Positions 16,801 through 24,910 of a stretch of 39,891 bases of DNA are shown in pieces. The position numbers and the translations under genes were made by a program. The notes under the pieces were generated by a model that saw only the letters and a program-made list of their open reading frames with translations, had not been told where the DNA came from and ran no database searches. Location: the NCBI GenBank assembly GCA_020073265.1, contig JAIQFN010000055.1:1-39891 (forward strand). Direction: 5' to 3'. Position 1 is the stretch's first letter, and every line of letters begins with the position of its first letter. The DNA comes from Terriglobia bacterium (lineage in GTDB: Bacteria; Acidobacteriota; Terriglobia; Bryobacterales; Bryobacteraceae).

Positions 16801-17363
16801 CGCCTTATTGTTGCACTCTCCACCATCCGGCGGTACTTCCGCAGCAGCTCATAGACCACCACCCCGCCGGCGGTGGCGACGTTCAACGAATGCTTGCGCC
16901 CCAGCATGGGAATGCGCACGTGCGTGTCGCACAGCGCGAGCATTTCGGCTGAGAGACCGTCGGTCTCGTGACCGAACAGCAGGCAGACGGGGAAATTAGG
17001 CTGCCAGTCGTACAGATCCACGGCGCGACGGCTGGTCTCGATCGCGGCGACTTCGTGACCGCTCTCGCGCAAGTGGCGAACCAGCGCGCCGGCCTGCGCG
17101 TGATGCTCCCAGGCGACCGTCTCTTCGGCGCCCAGCGCGGTCTTCGAGATGGCGGGCTTGGGCGGACGGCCGGTGATCCCGCACAGGTACAGCTTCTCGC
17201 ATCCGGCGGCGTCGGCGGTGCGGAAGAAAGCGCCGACGTTATACATGCTGCGGACGTTGTCGAGCAGGATCGACACCGGCAGCGACTTGATTCCTTCGTA
17301 GGCTGCGCCGGTTTGAGTCGCTAGAAACGGGAGGCGGTCGGCTCCGTGCTCACCCGCGCTCAT
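16797..17363 (-). CDS. SpoU/TrmH-family RNA 2'-O-methyltransferase
   Basis: At 188 residues it is a catalytic SPOUT domain without an N-terminal substrate-binding domain. All three motifs are present: motif 1 LDNVRSMYNVGAFFRTADAA, motif 2 CLLFGHETDGLS and motif 3 IPMLGRKHSLNVATAGGVVV, forming the S-adenosylmethionine knot. The family methylates the 2'-OH of a tRNA or rRNA nucleotide; which one cannot be told. It overlaps the MFS gene upstream by 14 bp and the GGT gene downstream by 4 bp, so all three are co-transcribed. No shared pathway is evident. Confidence 0.92.
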   Translation of the reverse strand: MSAGEHGADRLPFLATQTGAAYEGIKSLPVSILLDNVRSMYNVGAFFRTADAAGCEKLYLCGITGRPPKPAISKTALGAEETVAWEHHAQAGALVRHLRESGHEVAAIETSRRAVDLYDWQPNFPVCLLFGHETDGLSAEMLALCDTHVRIPMLGRKHSLNVATAGGVVVYELLRKYRRMVESATIRR

Positions 17364-18711
17364 CGGCGATCCACAGGTTCAGCCGGTCCAGACTCCGCAA
17401 GAAGGGCTTGAGCCCGCTCCACAGCAGCGCGGCCGCCAGGATGGATGCAGTCACGGCGACAACCAGCAGCGAGTAGTTCACCGCGTTGTCGCGCCCGAAA
17501 ACGTATTGCGTGCAGAAGGCCACCGCGGTTGGACCCAAGCCGAGGCCGATGAGATTCAGGATGAAAAGATAGACTGCCGAGGCCTGGCCGCGCATGGTGG
17601 GCGGCATCATCTGCTGGATGGCGGCGGGAGCGATGCCGAACGGCGCCGCGGCGAATACGCACGCGGGAGCGAGCCACACCACTGCCCATCCGGCCGTGGG
17701 CGCGAGGAACAGCAGGAAGTGCACCGGAATCCAGGCCAGCGCGATGAACACGCCCACCAGCATGTTGGCCTGCAAGGTGCCGCGCGCGCGAACCGCGTCG
17801 GCGATGCGGCCGGCGCCCACGATTCCGAGCACTCCGAAAACCATCACCATGGAACCGTACACCAGACCGATTTTCGGGATGTCCCAGTGATAAACGCGGC
17901 GGAAGAACTCCGGCACCCAGGCCGCGCTGCCGTAGGAAACCAAAGAGAGCAGGCCGAAGCCGGCGTTGTGGCACAGGAACGTTCCCTTGTTCTTGAAAAT
18001 GTAAGCGAACGATTCCTTGGCCGACGCGACGGTATTCTTGGTGCCGAGCCGCAGCGGTTCCTTGACGGTGAAGAGCAACAGTGTCGCCAGCAGGCCGGGC
18101 AATCCCACCGCGAGAAAGATCACTTGCCAGGGCCGCACTCCGCCCACCAGCGGCAGCATCCACAGATCCTTGGTGGAGGCCAGGCGTACCACGATTCCAC
18201 CCAGCAGGAACGACAGGCCCGAGCCGATGTAGATGCCCATCGAATAGACGCTGATGGCGGTGGCCAGCTTTTCCTTCGGAAAATAATCCGTGATGATGGA
18301 GTAGGCCGCGGGCGAGAGCGCCGCTTCGCCGACCCCGACGCCCATGCGCCACACCAGCATCTGGGCGAAATTCTTGGCCAGCCCGCACATGGAGGTGAAG
18401 AAGCTCCAGGCCACCAGGCCGCCTGCAATGATGCCGCGCCGGCTGCGCTTGTCGGCCATGCGTCCCAGGGGGATTCCGCAGAAGGTGTAGAAGACCGCGA
18501 AGATGAAGCCTTGCAGCACGCTCACCTGCGTGTCGGTGATCCCGAGGTCGCGGCGCAGAGGCGCCACGATGAGCGAAAAAATCTGGCGGTCGATGAACGA
18601 GAAAACGTACATCAGCGTGAGCACGCCGACGACAAACCAGGCGTAGCCTAGCGAACGGCGGGGCGTTTCGGCCTCGGGCGGGGCGGGGGAGCGGGTCGGC
18701 TGCGTGGCCAT
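17350..18711 (-). CDS. MFS transporter (Spinster-like)
   Basis: The 453-residue protein has 12 predicted membrane segments. The loop between segments 2 and 3 reads GRMADKRSRRGIIAG, the MFS signature. The region FSFIDRQIFSLIVAPLRRDL and the pattern GVGVGEAALSPAAYSIITDYF match the Spinster-like group found in many soil bacteria. Substrate is unknown. The start is ATG 18711. It heads the operon with trmH and GGT genes; export or uptake of small peptides or organic acids would fit GGT, but that is speculation. A palindromic element sits upstream. Confidence 0.9.
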   Translation of the reverse strand: MATQPTRSPAPPEAETPRRSLGYAWFVVGVLTLMYVFSFIDRQIFSLIVAPLRRDLGITDTQVSVLQGFIFAVFYTFCGIPLGRMADKRSRRGIIAGGLVAWSFFTSMCGLAKNFAQMLVWRMGVGVGEAALSPAAYSIITDYFPKEKLATAISVYSMGIYIGSGLSFLLGGIVVRLASTKDLWMLPLVGGVRPWQVIFLAVGLPGLLATLLLFTVKEPLRLGTKNTVASAKESFAYIFKNKGTFLCHNAGFGLLSLVSYGSAAWVPEFFRRVYHWDIPKIGLVYGSMVMVFGVLGIVGAGRIADAVRARGTLQANMLVGVFIALAWIPVHFLLFLAPTAGWAVVWLAPACVFAAAPFGIAPAAIQQMMPPTMRGQASAVYLFILNLIGLGLGPTAVAFCTQYVFGRDNAVNYSLLVVAVTASILAAALLWSGLKPFLRSLDRLNLWIADERG

Positions 18712-18750
18712 AGTAGAGCAATCATATACCAGAACCGTACCGCGCGAGCT

Positions 18751-18868
18751 GTGGGGCGGGCAATCTTGCCCGCAGCCGGCTTTTAGCCGGCGCCGTCCGC
18801 GTTAATGGCAAGTTCTGTGGAGACTAGAGCCGCCTAAAGGCGGCTGCAGCCACGATTGGCCGCCCCAC
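18751..18868. repeat. REP/BIME-like four-hairpin element, copy C
   Basis: This 118 bp copy has ends GTGGGGC and GCCCCAC and hairpins GCGGGCAATCTTGCCCGC, GCCGGCTTTTAGCCGGC, GCCGCCTAAAGGCGGC and GCAGCCACGATTGGCCGC. Its central spacer is longest of the three (about 39 bases). The stems carry paired changes compared with the other copies, while loops vary, which points to selection on the fold. It lies between the stop of the gene at 18897 and the start of the MFS gene. Confidence 0.88.
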
Positions 18869-18896
18869 AGCGCAGCATATTCTTAGAAAATAGTTT

Positions 18897-19379
18897 CTAG
18901 TAGATCTCGAAGCAGAAGACGCGGTTGTCGCCGGCCGGGGTTAGGGCGTATTGGCCGTTCTCCAGCGGCTCGTCCACCTCGACGCGAAACAGGCGGTTGC
19001 CCAACGGGATCACTTGCATGTGCACCGGACGGTTCCCGCCTCGGCGCCGGCCCTGTTGGGCTAGCGACACTTCCCGATTGCCGTTCTTGACGTCCAGCCG
19101 GTACAGCTCCATCCGGTCCGGCGATACGTTGCGCGCATCGATTATGAAGATCGGCTCGGCCAGGGGCGTGCGGGCCGGCGAGGCAGCGCCGGAAACGACA
19201 AAGGTGGCTTCGTTTTTGCGATTTTCCTGGCGAGCCTGGCCGGTCTCGGTTTCCACCAGGTTGGAGGCGTGCAGCAAGTACGGCACATCCGGCTTGGGCG
19301 GCACCGGGCCGGTATACTTGTCCGCGCCCATCGTCCATCCGGCCGCGAAACTGAACAAAAGCAAAGTTCTCCAAAACAT
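18897..19379 (-). CDS. Secreted hypothetical protein
   Basis: The 160-residue product has a signal peptide (MFWRTLLLFSFAAGWTMGA), then a Pro-rich start (KYTGPVPPKPDVPYLLHA), a polar beta-rich body and a C-terminal strand RVFCFEIY. The pattern VDEPLENGQYALTPAG is typical of small extracytoplasmic proteins in Acidobacteria. I know of no function. The stretch upstream (19380-19565) holds only a short heptamer repeat. Neighbours give no clue, since the gene stands alone between a palindromic element and the kelch gene, all on the minus strand. Confidence 0.75.
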   Translation of the reverse strand: MFWRTLLLFSFAAGWTMGADKYTGPVPPKPDVPYLLHASNLVETETGQARQENRKNEATFVVSGAASPARTPLAEPIFIIDARNVSPDRMELYRLDVKNGNREVSLAQQGRRRGGNRPVHMQVIPLGNRLFRVEVDEPLENGQYALTPAGDNRVFCFEIY

Positions 19380-19398
19380 CCTAGACTCCTAGACTCTC

Positions 19399-19426
19399 GT
19401 TTCTAGTTTCTCGTTTCTGGTTTCTG
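19399..19426. repeat. Heptamer tandem repeat (GTTTCTN x4)
   Basis: Four copies of GTTTCTN in a row, preceded by the near-duplicated CTAGACTC (19381-19396). It lies 20 bp upstream of the start of the secreted hypothetical gene. Similar short-period repeats occur at 28829 (octamer) and 36338 (heptamer). Confidence 0.8.
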
Positions 19427-19565
19427 GCTGCTTGGGCCTGCCCGCAGTCTCTCTAGCGAGTGTCGCATGGGATCAGAACAAATTGGCGGGATGGCGCCGT
19501 TTCCATAGTACCCGACAAGTACGATCGGAGGTTGCATTCCATTGGTGGGACCAACGGAGTGCTCC

Positions 19566-21260
19566 CTATTGCACCGCTATCTTCACCGTATTGCTGGGCA
19601 CGCCGTTAATGATAAGCTGCAGACCCTGTGCGCCGGGCGGCGTTGCCACCGGCACTTCCGCGTTGACCTGATACAGCCCGGCATAACCGGCGGCAGCTCC
19701 CGAATAAGATACGTTCGCGCGAATGCCCGCGATGACAACCTCAGGTCTGGCCACGGTCTCGGGCGGAGGAGACGGTGCAGAAGCGCCAGAATCGATGGCG
19801 GGCTGCAATTGACCCAGCCCGGTGCTGTATATCGAAATGGACTCGCCGCGGCTGACCGGGTTGCTGTCAGTGACTAATTGGAACGTCCCGGCGTGCAGGA
19901 TCGCAGCCGCTCCGCCATTCAAGACAAAGATGCCTGGCGACACGTCCGCCACGTTGACCAATTGTGGGATTGCGGCCGTGCCGTCGCGATGAACTTCCAT
20001 GGATACTGTTCCTGTGGACACCTCGAAGGGAACCTGGGCATTGATTTGTTCGGGCAAAGCATAAAACAGTGGGGCTGCAATGCCGTTAAAGAAGACGCTG
20101 GCGCCTGCCAGTGTTGTTGGAAGGGGGAACGTTTCTGCCTGCGATCTGCCTTGTGACAGATCACTCCCGAAGATGGAGACGATAGTGCCAGGCGCAACGG
20201 CTCCGTTGGGATCTGCTGCCGCCCGGAAGCTGGCCCCGTTCACTACGCCGCCCGCGGCCACGGAAGGCCTGACGTTTAGGTCCAGCGCTTCGTTCAGGGC
20301 TACTGCTCCGCGGCCAAAAAGCAGGTCGCCACCCACGGCATAGATGATCCCACCGATCGCGCCAGCATTCAAACTGGCTCGTTGCGTGGGCACGCGCGAC
20401 GGGGTGGTCCAGTGATCGCTCGCCGGGTCGTAGGCATCTACCTGCGCCACCTCAAACCCTCCCACGGCGTACAGAATTCCACCCACTATCGCCACTCCAA
20501 AAGACGTTCGCTCCCGCGGCATTTCGGCACGGTCGGTCCAGGAATTGCTGACCGGATCGTAAGCCTCGGTGACCTTCCTGCTGCCGAACGTGCTGATATC
20601 ATCGCCTCCCACGGCGTAGAGGCGATGGCCCACTACACCCACGCCGAGATCACTCTTACCTCTTCGCATGGGAGTGCGACCGTACCAGATGCCAGCGACA
20701 GGGTCGTACGCCTCCACCGTATTCAGCCCGGCAGCCGGATTGCTGCCGCCCACCGCGTAGAGGATGCCATCGACCACACCGACGGCAAGACCTGACCTGG
20801 CGGTGGGCATAGGAGGCTTGGTGGCCCAGGTATTCGTGACTGGATCGTAGACCTCCACTGTGTTCAGTATGCGGAGGTGGTCACCCACGGAACCGGTTCC
20901 CCCGACCGCATAGACAATGCCGTTGACCACGCCGATCCCCAGGTCATAGCGTGCGGAAGGCATGGGAGTCTTCACAGTCCAGGTATCCGAAACCGGATCG
21001 TAGGCTTCGACCTTGCTCAGGACCCCATCGGGGCCGTTGACGCCACCGATTGCGTATAGCACGCCATTGACTACGGCCACCCCGAAGTCGGATCTAGGGG
21101 TAGGCATGGGAGCTTTGGTGGACCAGGTAGGCATTTGCGCCAACATTCGCCCTGCGAAGACAACCGCGATGCAGAGAAGTGTTCTTTTGTGTGGAAACGC
21201 CACGCAAATCGCGTGGCACTTTGAGGTCCACGGCTCAATCTTTCCAGGCGGCCCGAACAT
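19566..21260 (-). CDS. Exported kelch-repeat protein with Soli_cterm domain
   Basis: Six kelch repeats of about 50 residues make up the first 330 residues, each with a pattern like MPTARSGLAVGVVDGILYA followed by VGG and YDPV. The C-terminal 220 residues are an uninterrupted Soli_cterm domain (VAPGTIVSIFGSDLSQG, then VFFNGIAAPLFYALPEQINA and ISIYSTGLGQLQP). A signal peptide lies at about residues 20-42; the GTG at 21203 would start it exactly, so the ATG at 21260 may be too far upstream. Neither start has a Shine-Dalgarno. The role is probably surface recognition of an unknown partner. Confidence 0.85.
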   Translation of the reverse strand: MFGPPGKIEPWTSKCHAICVAFPHKRTLLCIAVVFAGRMLAQMPTWSTKAPMPTPRSDFGVAVVNGVLYAIGGVNGPDGVLSKVEAYDPVSDTWTVKTPMPSARYDLGIGVVNGIVYAVGGTGSVGDHLRILNTVEVYDPVTNTWATKPPMPTARSGLAVGVVDGILYAVGGSNPAAGLNTVEAYDPVAGIWYGRTPMRRGKSDLGVGVVGHRLYAVGGDDISTFGSRKVTEAYDPVSNSWTDRAEMPRERTSFGVAIVGGILYAVGGFEVAQVDAYDPASDHWTTPSRVPTQRASLNAGAIGGIIYAVGGDLLFGRGAVALNEALDLNVRPSVAAGGVVNGASFRAAADPNGAVAPGTIVSIFGSDLSQGRSQAETFPLPTTLAGASVFFNGIAAPLFYALPEQINAQVPFEVSTGTVSMEVHRDGTAAIPQLVNVADVSPGIFVLNGGAAAILHAGTFQLVTDSNPVSRGESISIYSTGLGQLQPAIDSGASAPSPPPETVARPEVVIAGIRANVSYSGAAAGYAGLYQVNAEVPVATPPGAQGLQLIINGVPSNTVKIAVQ

Positions 21261-21323
21261 CGCCGCTACGGAGCTAGAATTGAAGCAGATCCTGCTCCAA
21301 ACCTGAATCCAGGGGCATGCTTC

Positions 21324-21863
21324 CTACTTCACGACCTTGGCCGACTGAAGCCGAGATATCCACTCCTGGCGCTCCTCTGGGGCTATCTGCTTGCCTTTGG
21401 CGCAGTAACTCGCGTGGAACACTGTGTCCTTGGTGGCCAGGAATCTGCCGATTTGAGACTGATCGGGATCCGAGGCACAGTTCTCGATGCGCCATTCATA
21501 GAGGATGTCTTGATCCTTGGTCTCTATGTCGTTCCACACCAGGTTCGGACAGCGAGCAAGCAGCATCTGCTTCATGGATTTCGCCGCCTCACTGGGCGGC
21601 GGATATTTCTTTTTGCCAAATGCTTGTATTGTGATGATTTCCGTCCAATTGTCTACTGTTTGCCCTCGAGGCACAATCTCTATGATTCTGATCTTCTCTT
21701 TTTTGTCGACTTGAGTATGAATGTGATCGACGTCAAAGTGAGCCATCGAGATACCTGTTAGACCGAGAGAGTCCTGGGCGTAGCCGCAAGTAGGTACAAG
21801 CAGAGCACTGGAGAGGACAGTAAGAACTAAGGCGCGTCGTAGAGGCGTAGGGCACACAATCAT
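21324..21863 (-). CDS. Secreted hypothetical protein, codon use unlike neighbours
   Basis: A signal peptide (about residues 1-29, ending PTCGYAQ) precedes a mature domain with WTEIITIQAFGKKKYPPP, CPNLVWNDIE, ILYEWRIENC and IGRFLATKDTVFHASYCAKG. Three Cys (in LARCP, IENCAS, ASYCAK) may form a disulphide. The end is EEWISRL-like (QEWISRLQSAKVV). I do not recognise the family for certain. The DNA is richer in A and T than flanking genes, which may mean recent acquisition. It stands alone between the kelch gene and the short-chain dehydrogenase. Confidence 0.75.
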   Translation of the reverse strand: MIVCPTPLRRALVLTVLSSALLVPTCGYAQDSLGLTGISMAHFDVDHIHTQVDKKEKIRIIEIVPRGQTVDNWTEIITIQAFGKKKYPPPSEAAKSMKQMLLARCPNLVWNDIETKDQDILYEWRIENCASDPDQSQIGRFLATKDTVFHASYCAKGKQIAPEERQEWISRLQSAKVVK

Positions 21864-22045
21864 AGAATTTCCGCAGAACTAGGAGCATCCTAAGAGCCAC
21901 TCGGCTAAATGCTTGCCAACGAATTACCAGCCTTAGCGGTTGCCTCTGCCAGCCGCACTTGGGAGGACAATATTATTTCTCAAATGCCTGCGTGCTTTGG
22001 CGCTCAGTGCGGTATATGAGCCAGCTTAAGTTACTTAGCGTCGCA

Positions 22046-22828
22046 CTAAGTGATGCAGATGCCGCCGTCCACTGGGATCACCACGCCGTTGACGTAGGCG
22101 CCGGCGCGCGAGGCCAGGTAGATCGCAACTCCCGCCGGGACGCCGATGCGCCGCAGCGGGCATTGCTTTTCGAACTGATCCTGGAAATTGTCGAGCATCC
22201 ACTTGGTCATCTGGCTGGGGAACGGGCCGGGCGCGATGGCGTTCACGGTGACGTTGCGGCCGGCCAGCTTCACCGCCAGGTCGCGCGTGAGGTGATGGAT
22301 GGCGGCCTTGCTGGGACCATACGCGAAATTTTCCATGGACGATACTCGCAGGCCGTCGATCGAACCCACGTTGATCACGCGGGCCGGGTCGGCGGGGCCG
22401 GCGGCTTTTTCGAGCAGCGGAAGCAGGTCGCGCGTCAGGAAGAAGGTGGATTTCAGGTTGGTGTCGAGCACCTTGTCCCAGCCCGACTCGGGATACTCGT
22501 CGAGCGTGCCGCCCCAGGCCGCGCCGGCGTTGTTCACCAGGATGTGCAGGCGCGGCTCGCGGGCAGCTACTTCCTTGGCGAGAGCCTCGCAGCCGGCCGC
22601 GGTGGAAACATCCGCCGGAAGCGAAATGCATGGACCGACCGCGCTGAGCTCGCGCGCGGTATCGTCGCAGACCTGCTTCTTGCGCGACGAGATGTAGACC
22701 TTGGCGCCGGACTCGAGAAAGCCTCGCGCGATCATCAGCCCGATTCCCCGCGAGCCGCCTGTCACCAGAGCGGTCTTCCCGCGGATTGAAAAAAGATCCT
22801 GTACGTTGATTGCGTCTTTGGGTTCCAT
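22046..22828 (-). CDS. Short-chain dehydrogenase/reductase (classical SDR)
   Basis: The Rossmann motif TGGSRGIG near residue 24 binds NAD(P)H; ADVS, NNAGAAWGG (near 98), the active Ser in NVGSIDG and Y-x-x-x-K in YGPSKAA are all in place. The tail IPVDGGICIT is typical of FabG-like members. At 260 residues the length is normal. The family oxidises or reduces carbonyl and alcohol groups of sugars, acyl chains or secondary metabolites; the substrate is unknown. It is 20 bp downstream of the DUF1254/DUF1214 gene and probably shares its transcript. A 6 bp hairpin (ACTTAG/CTAAGT) overlaps its stop codon. Confidence 0.9.
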   Translation of the reverse strand: MEPKDAINVQDLFSIRGKTALVTGGSRGIGLMIARGFLESGAKVYISSRKKQVCDDTARELSAVGPCISLPADVSTAAGCEALAKEVAAREPRLHILVNNAGAAWGGTLDEYPESGWDKVLDTNLKSTFFLTRDLLPLLEKAAGPADPARVINVGSIDGLRVSSMENFAYGPSKAAIHHLTRDLAVKLAGRNVTVNAIAPGPFPSQMTKWMLDNFQDQFEKQCPLRRIGVPAGVAIYLASRAGAYVNGVVIPVDGGICIT

Positions 22829-22848
22829 ATTTTAAGTTCGAGCAAACG

Positions 22849-24252
22849 CTAGGGCGTCACCGGTGGCGCCGTCCAGCGGCCGTTCAGGACCTCGTCTTTG
22901 GGCCAATACAGCCGCAGGATGAGATTGAATTTCCCCGCGGGGGCCGGCAGCCAGTTGGAGGCGCGATCCGGCGAAGGCGAATCATGCTGGATATACAAAT
23001 CCAGTGAGCCATCGGGATTGAACTTGAGCGGGTCGCGATCGCCGATGGCGAATCGATGGATCGGATTCGCGGCGAAGTAGCCGTCCTCGCCGTACATGGT
23101 GAGCGACCAGAAGGCGCGGACTGGGGGAACTTGAGCCTTGGAGAAGTGCATTCGATAGGGATGCGAGCCATCCAGTGGCTTGCCGTTGGCGTCTTGCTTG
23201 CAGGTGACGTAGATGGCGTCTTCAGAAGGTAGTGCGCCCAGGCCGAACCGCGCGATGGCGGCGCGTGCGGCGTAGTTGGCGCCGTACTTGCCGACCGTCC
23301 CGCCGGTGTCCGCCCAGCCGTTCTGCATGGGGCGGCCGTTGCTCGCGCTGAGCGGATCGAGCAGGTGGGCGGAAGCTGCCTGGGCGCCCGCTTCGAGCGC
23401 TTTCAGGCCGTCGGCGCCGAGCGCTTCCGGATGAAACGGCTTTCCGGGTGCGATTCCGATTCTTGCCAATTGCCGCAGCATGGGAGCGTCGGCAGCGTGG
23501 GGAGGGTTCTTGGCCAGCAGGTCGGCGAAGGTGCGGAAGAACTCCACCGGGTTCAGGCGCTCCACCTGTACGGGAGGCGGCACCGGCTCTGCGGCCGGGC
23601 TCGCGGGCGGCCGCGGCCCGGTGGGGCGAGGACCGTCCGGGTACAGGCTGAGCGGCATCAGAACGAAGCCTTTCTGAATGGCGTGCACGTTGGCATAGTC
23701 GCTGGCGTTGTTGGTCTGTGTGCGGCCGATCAGCCAGACCATGTTGGTGGGCGAGTCGATGCGCTGCGCGCGCGCGGGCAACGTTCCGCGCCAGCCGGGG
23801 CCGACTACCGCGAACCATTCGTCGCCGGTGCCGGTGGTGCGCTTGCCGGGCACCGAGAAAGTTTCGGTCCAGGCGTCCAGGAACTGCATGAGGTAGTAGC
23901 GGCCGTGCGTGTCGGCCACGTGCAGCAGCACCGGTTCTTTCGACAAATCGAGCCAGGAAGCAGAGTACAGCGTGTCGGCGTTGGGGCGGATGACGCGCCG
24001 GAATTTGTCGTCAGGAAACGCCGCGGCGTGAGTGAACTCATTCGTGCTGGCGGCGCCGAGTTGCGACGCTTGCGCGAGCGTGCTGCGGCGCGTGTATTCC
24101 ATCAGCACCAGCGGGTACGCGAAGGTGTAGGCTTGGCTGGCGATCTCGCGGATCTCGGACGGCGACGGCGCGGGCTGCTGCGATTGGCCGGCCGCGATTT
24201 GAACCAACCCGACCGCGTAAATCGCGAGCACGCTGCCTGTGAGTCCACGCAT
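22849..24252 (-). CDS. Exported DUF1254/DUF1214 protein
   Basis: A signal peptide (residues 1-22) is followed by the DUF1254 domain (YTFAYPLVLMEYTRRST, FRRVIRPNADTLYSASWLDL, YLMQFLDAWTETFSVPG) and the C-terminal DUF1214 domain (RAFWSLTMYGEDGYFAANP, then YIQHDSPSPD and ILRLYWPKDEVLNG). A Pro-rich stretch lies between them near residue 205-225. The two domains occur together in many bacterial periplasmic proteins of unknown function. The start at 24252 has a GGAG 6 bp upstream. It leads a probable two-gene unit with the short-chain dehydrogenase. Confidence 0.9.
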   Translation of the reverse strand: MRGLTGSVLAIYAVGLVQIAAGQSQQPAPSPSEIREIASQAYTFAYPLVLMEYTRRSTLAQASQLGAASTNEFTHAAAFPDDKFRRVIRPNADTLYSASWLDLSKEPVLLHVADTHGRYYLMQFLDAWTETFSVPGKRTTGTGDEWFAVVGPGWRGTLPARAQRIDSPTNMVWLIGRTQTNNASDYANVHAIQKGFVLMPLSLYPDGPRPTGPRPPASPAAEPVPPPVQVERLNPVEFFRTFADLLAKNPPHAADAPMLRQLARIGIAPGKPFHPEALGADGLKALEAGAQAASAHLLDPLSASNGRPMQNGWADTGGTVGKYGANYAARAAIARFGLGALPSEDAIYVTCKQDANGKPLDGSHPYRMHFSKAQVPPVRAFWSLTMYGEDGYFAANPIHRFAIGDRDPLKFNPDGSLDLYIQHDSPSPDRASNWLPAPAGKFNLILRLYWPKDEVLNGRWTAPPVTP

Positions 24253-24371
24253 ACAGTCTCCGATAGCTTATCAGATCGAAGTGCAAGGCGAGCGGAACGA
24301 GGTTCAAGTACTAGACGACGTTTTGGTCTTGAATTGGTTGATTTGTTGTATTAGAGTAGATTGATCAAGAA

Positions 24372-24429
24372 AACCGCACCGGGGCGCCGGAAGGAGAGGC
24401 CTGTCGAAGCCGCCGGTTCCGGTGCGGTT
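24372..24429 (-). terminator. Terminator-like hairpin with structured loop
   Basis: AACCGCACCGG (24419-24429 read on the minus strand) pairs perfectly with CCGGTGCGGTT (24372-24382) over 11 bp. The minus strand continues TTCTT, a partial U run. The 36-base loop can pair further through GGCG/CGCC. It would end a transcript that begins within or upstream of 24430-24570. Confidence 0.45.
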
Positions 24430-24570
24430 CGCCCAAACGGGCACAGAATCCAGCGTCGGCTCGCCAGGCAATACTCGATTCGGGCGAGGCCCGCGTCCTT
24501 CTATCCTCTGCCTCGAACGCCAAGCGCAACCGATACCAGACCCCAATGCGAGGTCGATTGGTGAAGCACC

Positions 24571-24704
24571 AAAAAAAAACCCCTCTGATGCAACTTGCCG
24601 ACGAGAGGCAAGAGCGGCAAAATTTAAGACGCCGGTTCCCGCAAGCACAAACTCGTTCACCAGCCCGCTCGAGACCCCCGATCTGCCGTTGCATTCAGAG
24701 GGCA
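24571..24704 (-). ncRNA. Candidate structured RNA with 14 bp closing stem and U9 tail (possibly 6S-like)
   Basis: On the minus strand, CCCTCTGAATGCAAC (24702-24688) pairs with GTTGCATCAGAGGG (24594-24581) over 14 bp with one bulged A, directly followed by TTTTTTTTT (24579-24571). Inside are a side hairpin CTTGCC/GGCAAG on the 3' side, GAGCGG/CCGCTC and GCTGGT/ACCGGC. A closed stem, wide internal loop with a small 3'-side hairpin and a terminal stem recalls 6S RNA, but about 130 nt is short for 6S (160-200). No clear promoter is seen upstream. The strand is set by the U run; identity is open. Confidence 0.5.
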
Positions 24705-24910
24705 GGTTTCAAAGGTCACTTCATCAATTCGCTTCCTGATTTGCACGCCCGTGGCCAACGGTTTCTTCCGTATTTTTAGTAGCTTGCGTGCATTACTGAA
24801 AGGATCGCTGGGGTCGCAGGCGGCCCTGGGTGTGTCGTTGTGACACAATGGAGAGCGGTGGTTTCGCCGGTGACATCCGCTGGCGGCCATCGTCCAACGG
24901 TATTTCAAGA

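Larger units (their letters stand above)
24253..24910. other. 658 bp gene-free stretch rich in hairpins
   Basis: No convincing protein gene lies here. It separates two divergent genes. It contains at least two minus-strand structured segments: a terminator-like hairpin with arms at 24372-24382 and 24419-24429, and a long-stem RNA candidate at 24571-24704. Further short stems are GGGCGAGGCCC (near 24482) and GCCCAAACGGGC (near 24432). A small hairpin (GTGTCGTTGTGACAC, 24831-24845) precedes the heparinase-like gene. Parts are AT-rich. Confidence 0.6.

Noticed and set aside
17360-18721. 453-codon frame on the same strand as the MFS gene
   Set aside because: A shifted frame of the MFS gene; rich in His/Arg/Gly with no membrane segments.
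24380-24430. Possible SRP RNA because of CCGGAAGGAG
   Set aside because: The conserved SRP tetraloop region GGAAGGAAGCAGCC is not present and the rest does not fold as the SRP Alu or S domain.
24571-24704. RNase P RNA or tmRNA as identity of the structured RNA
   Set aside because: No P4 signature (AGGAAAGTCC / ACAGAAA), no tRNA-like end or tag frame; and it is much too short for either.
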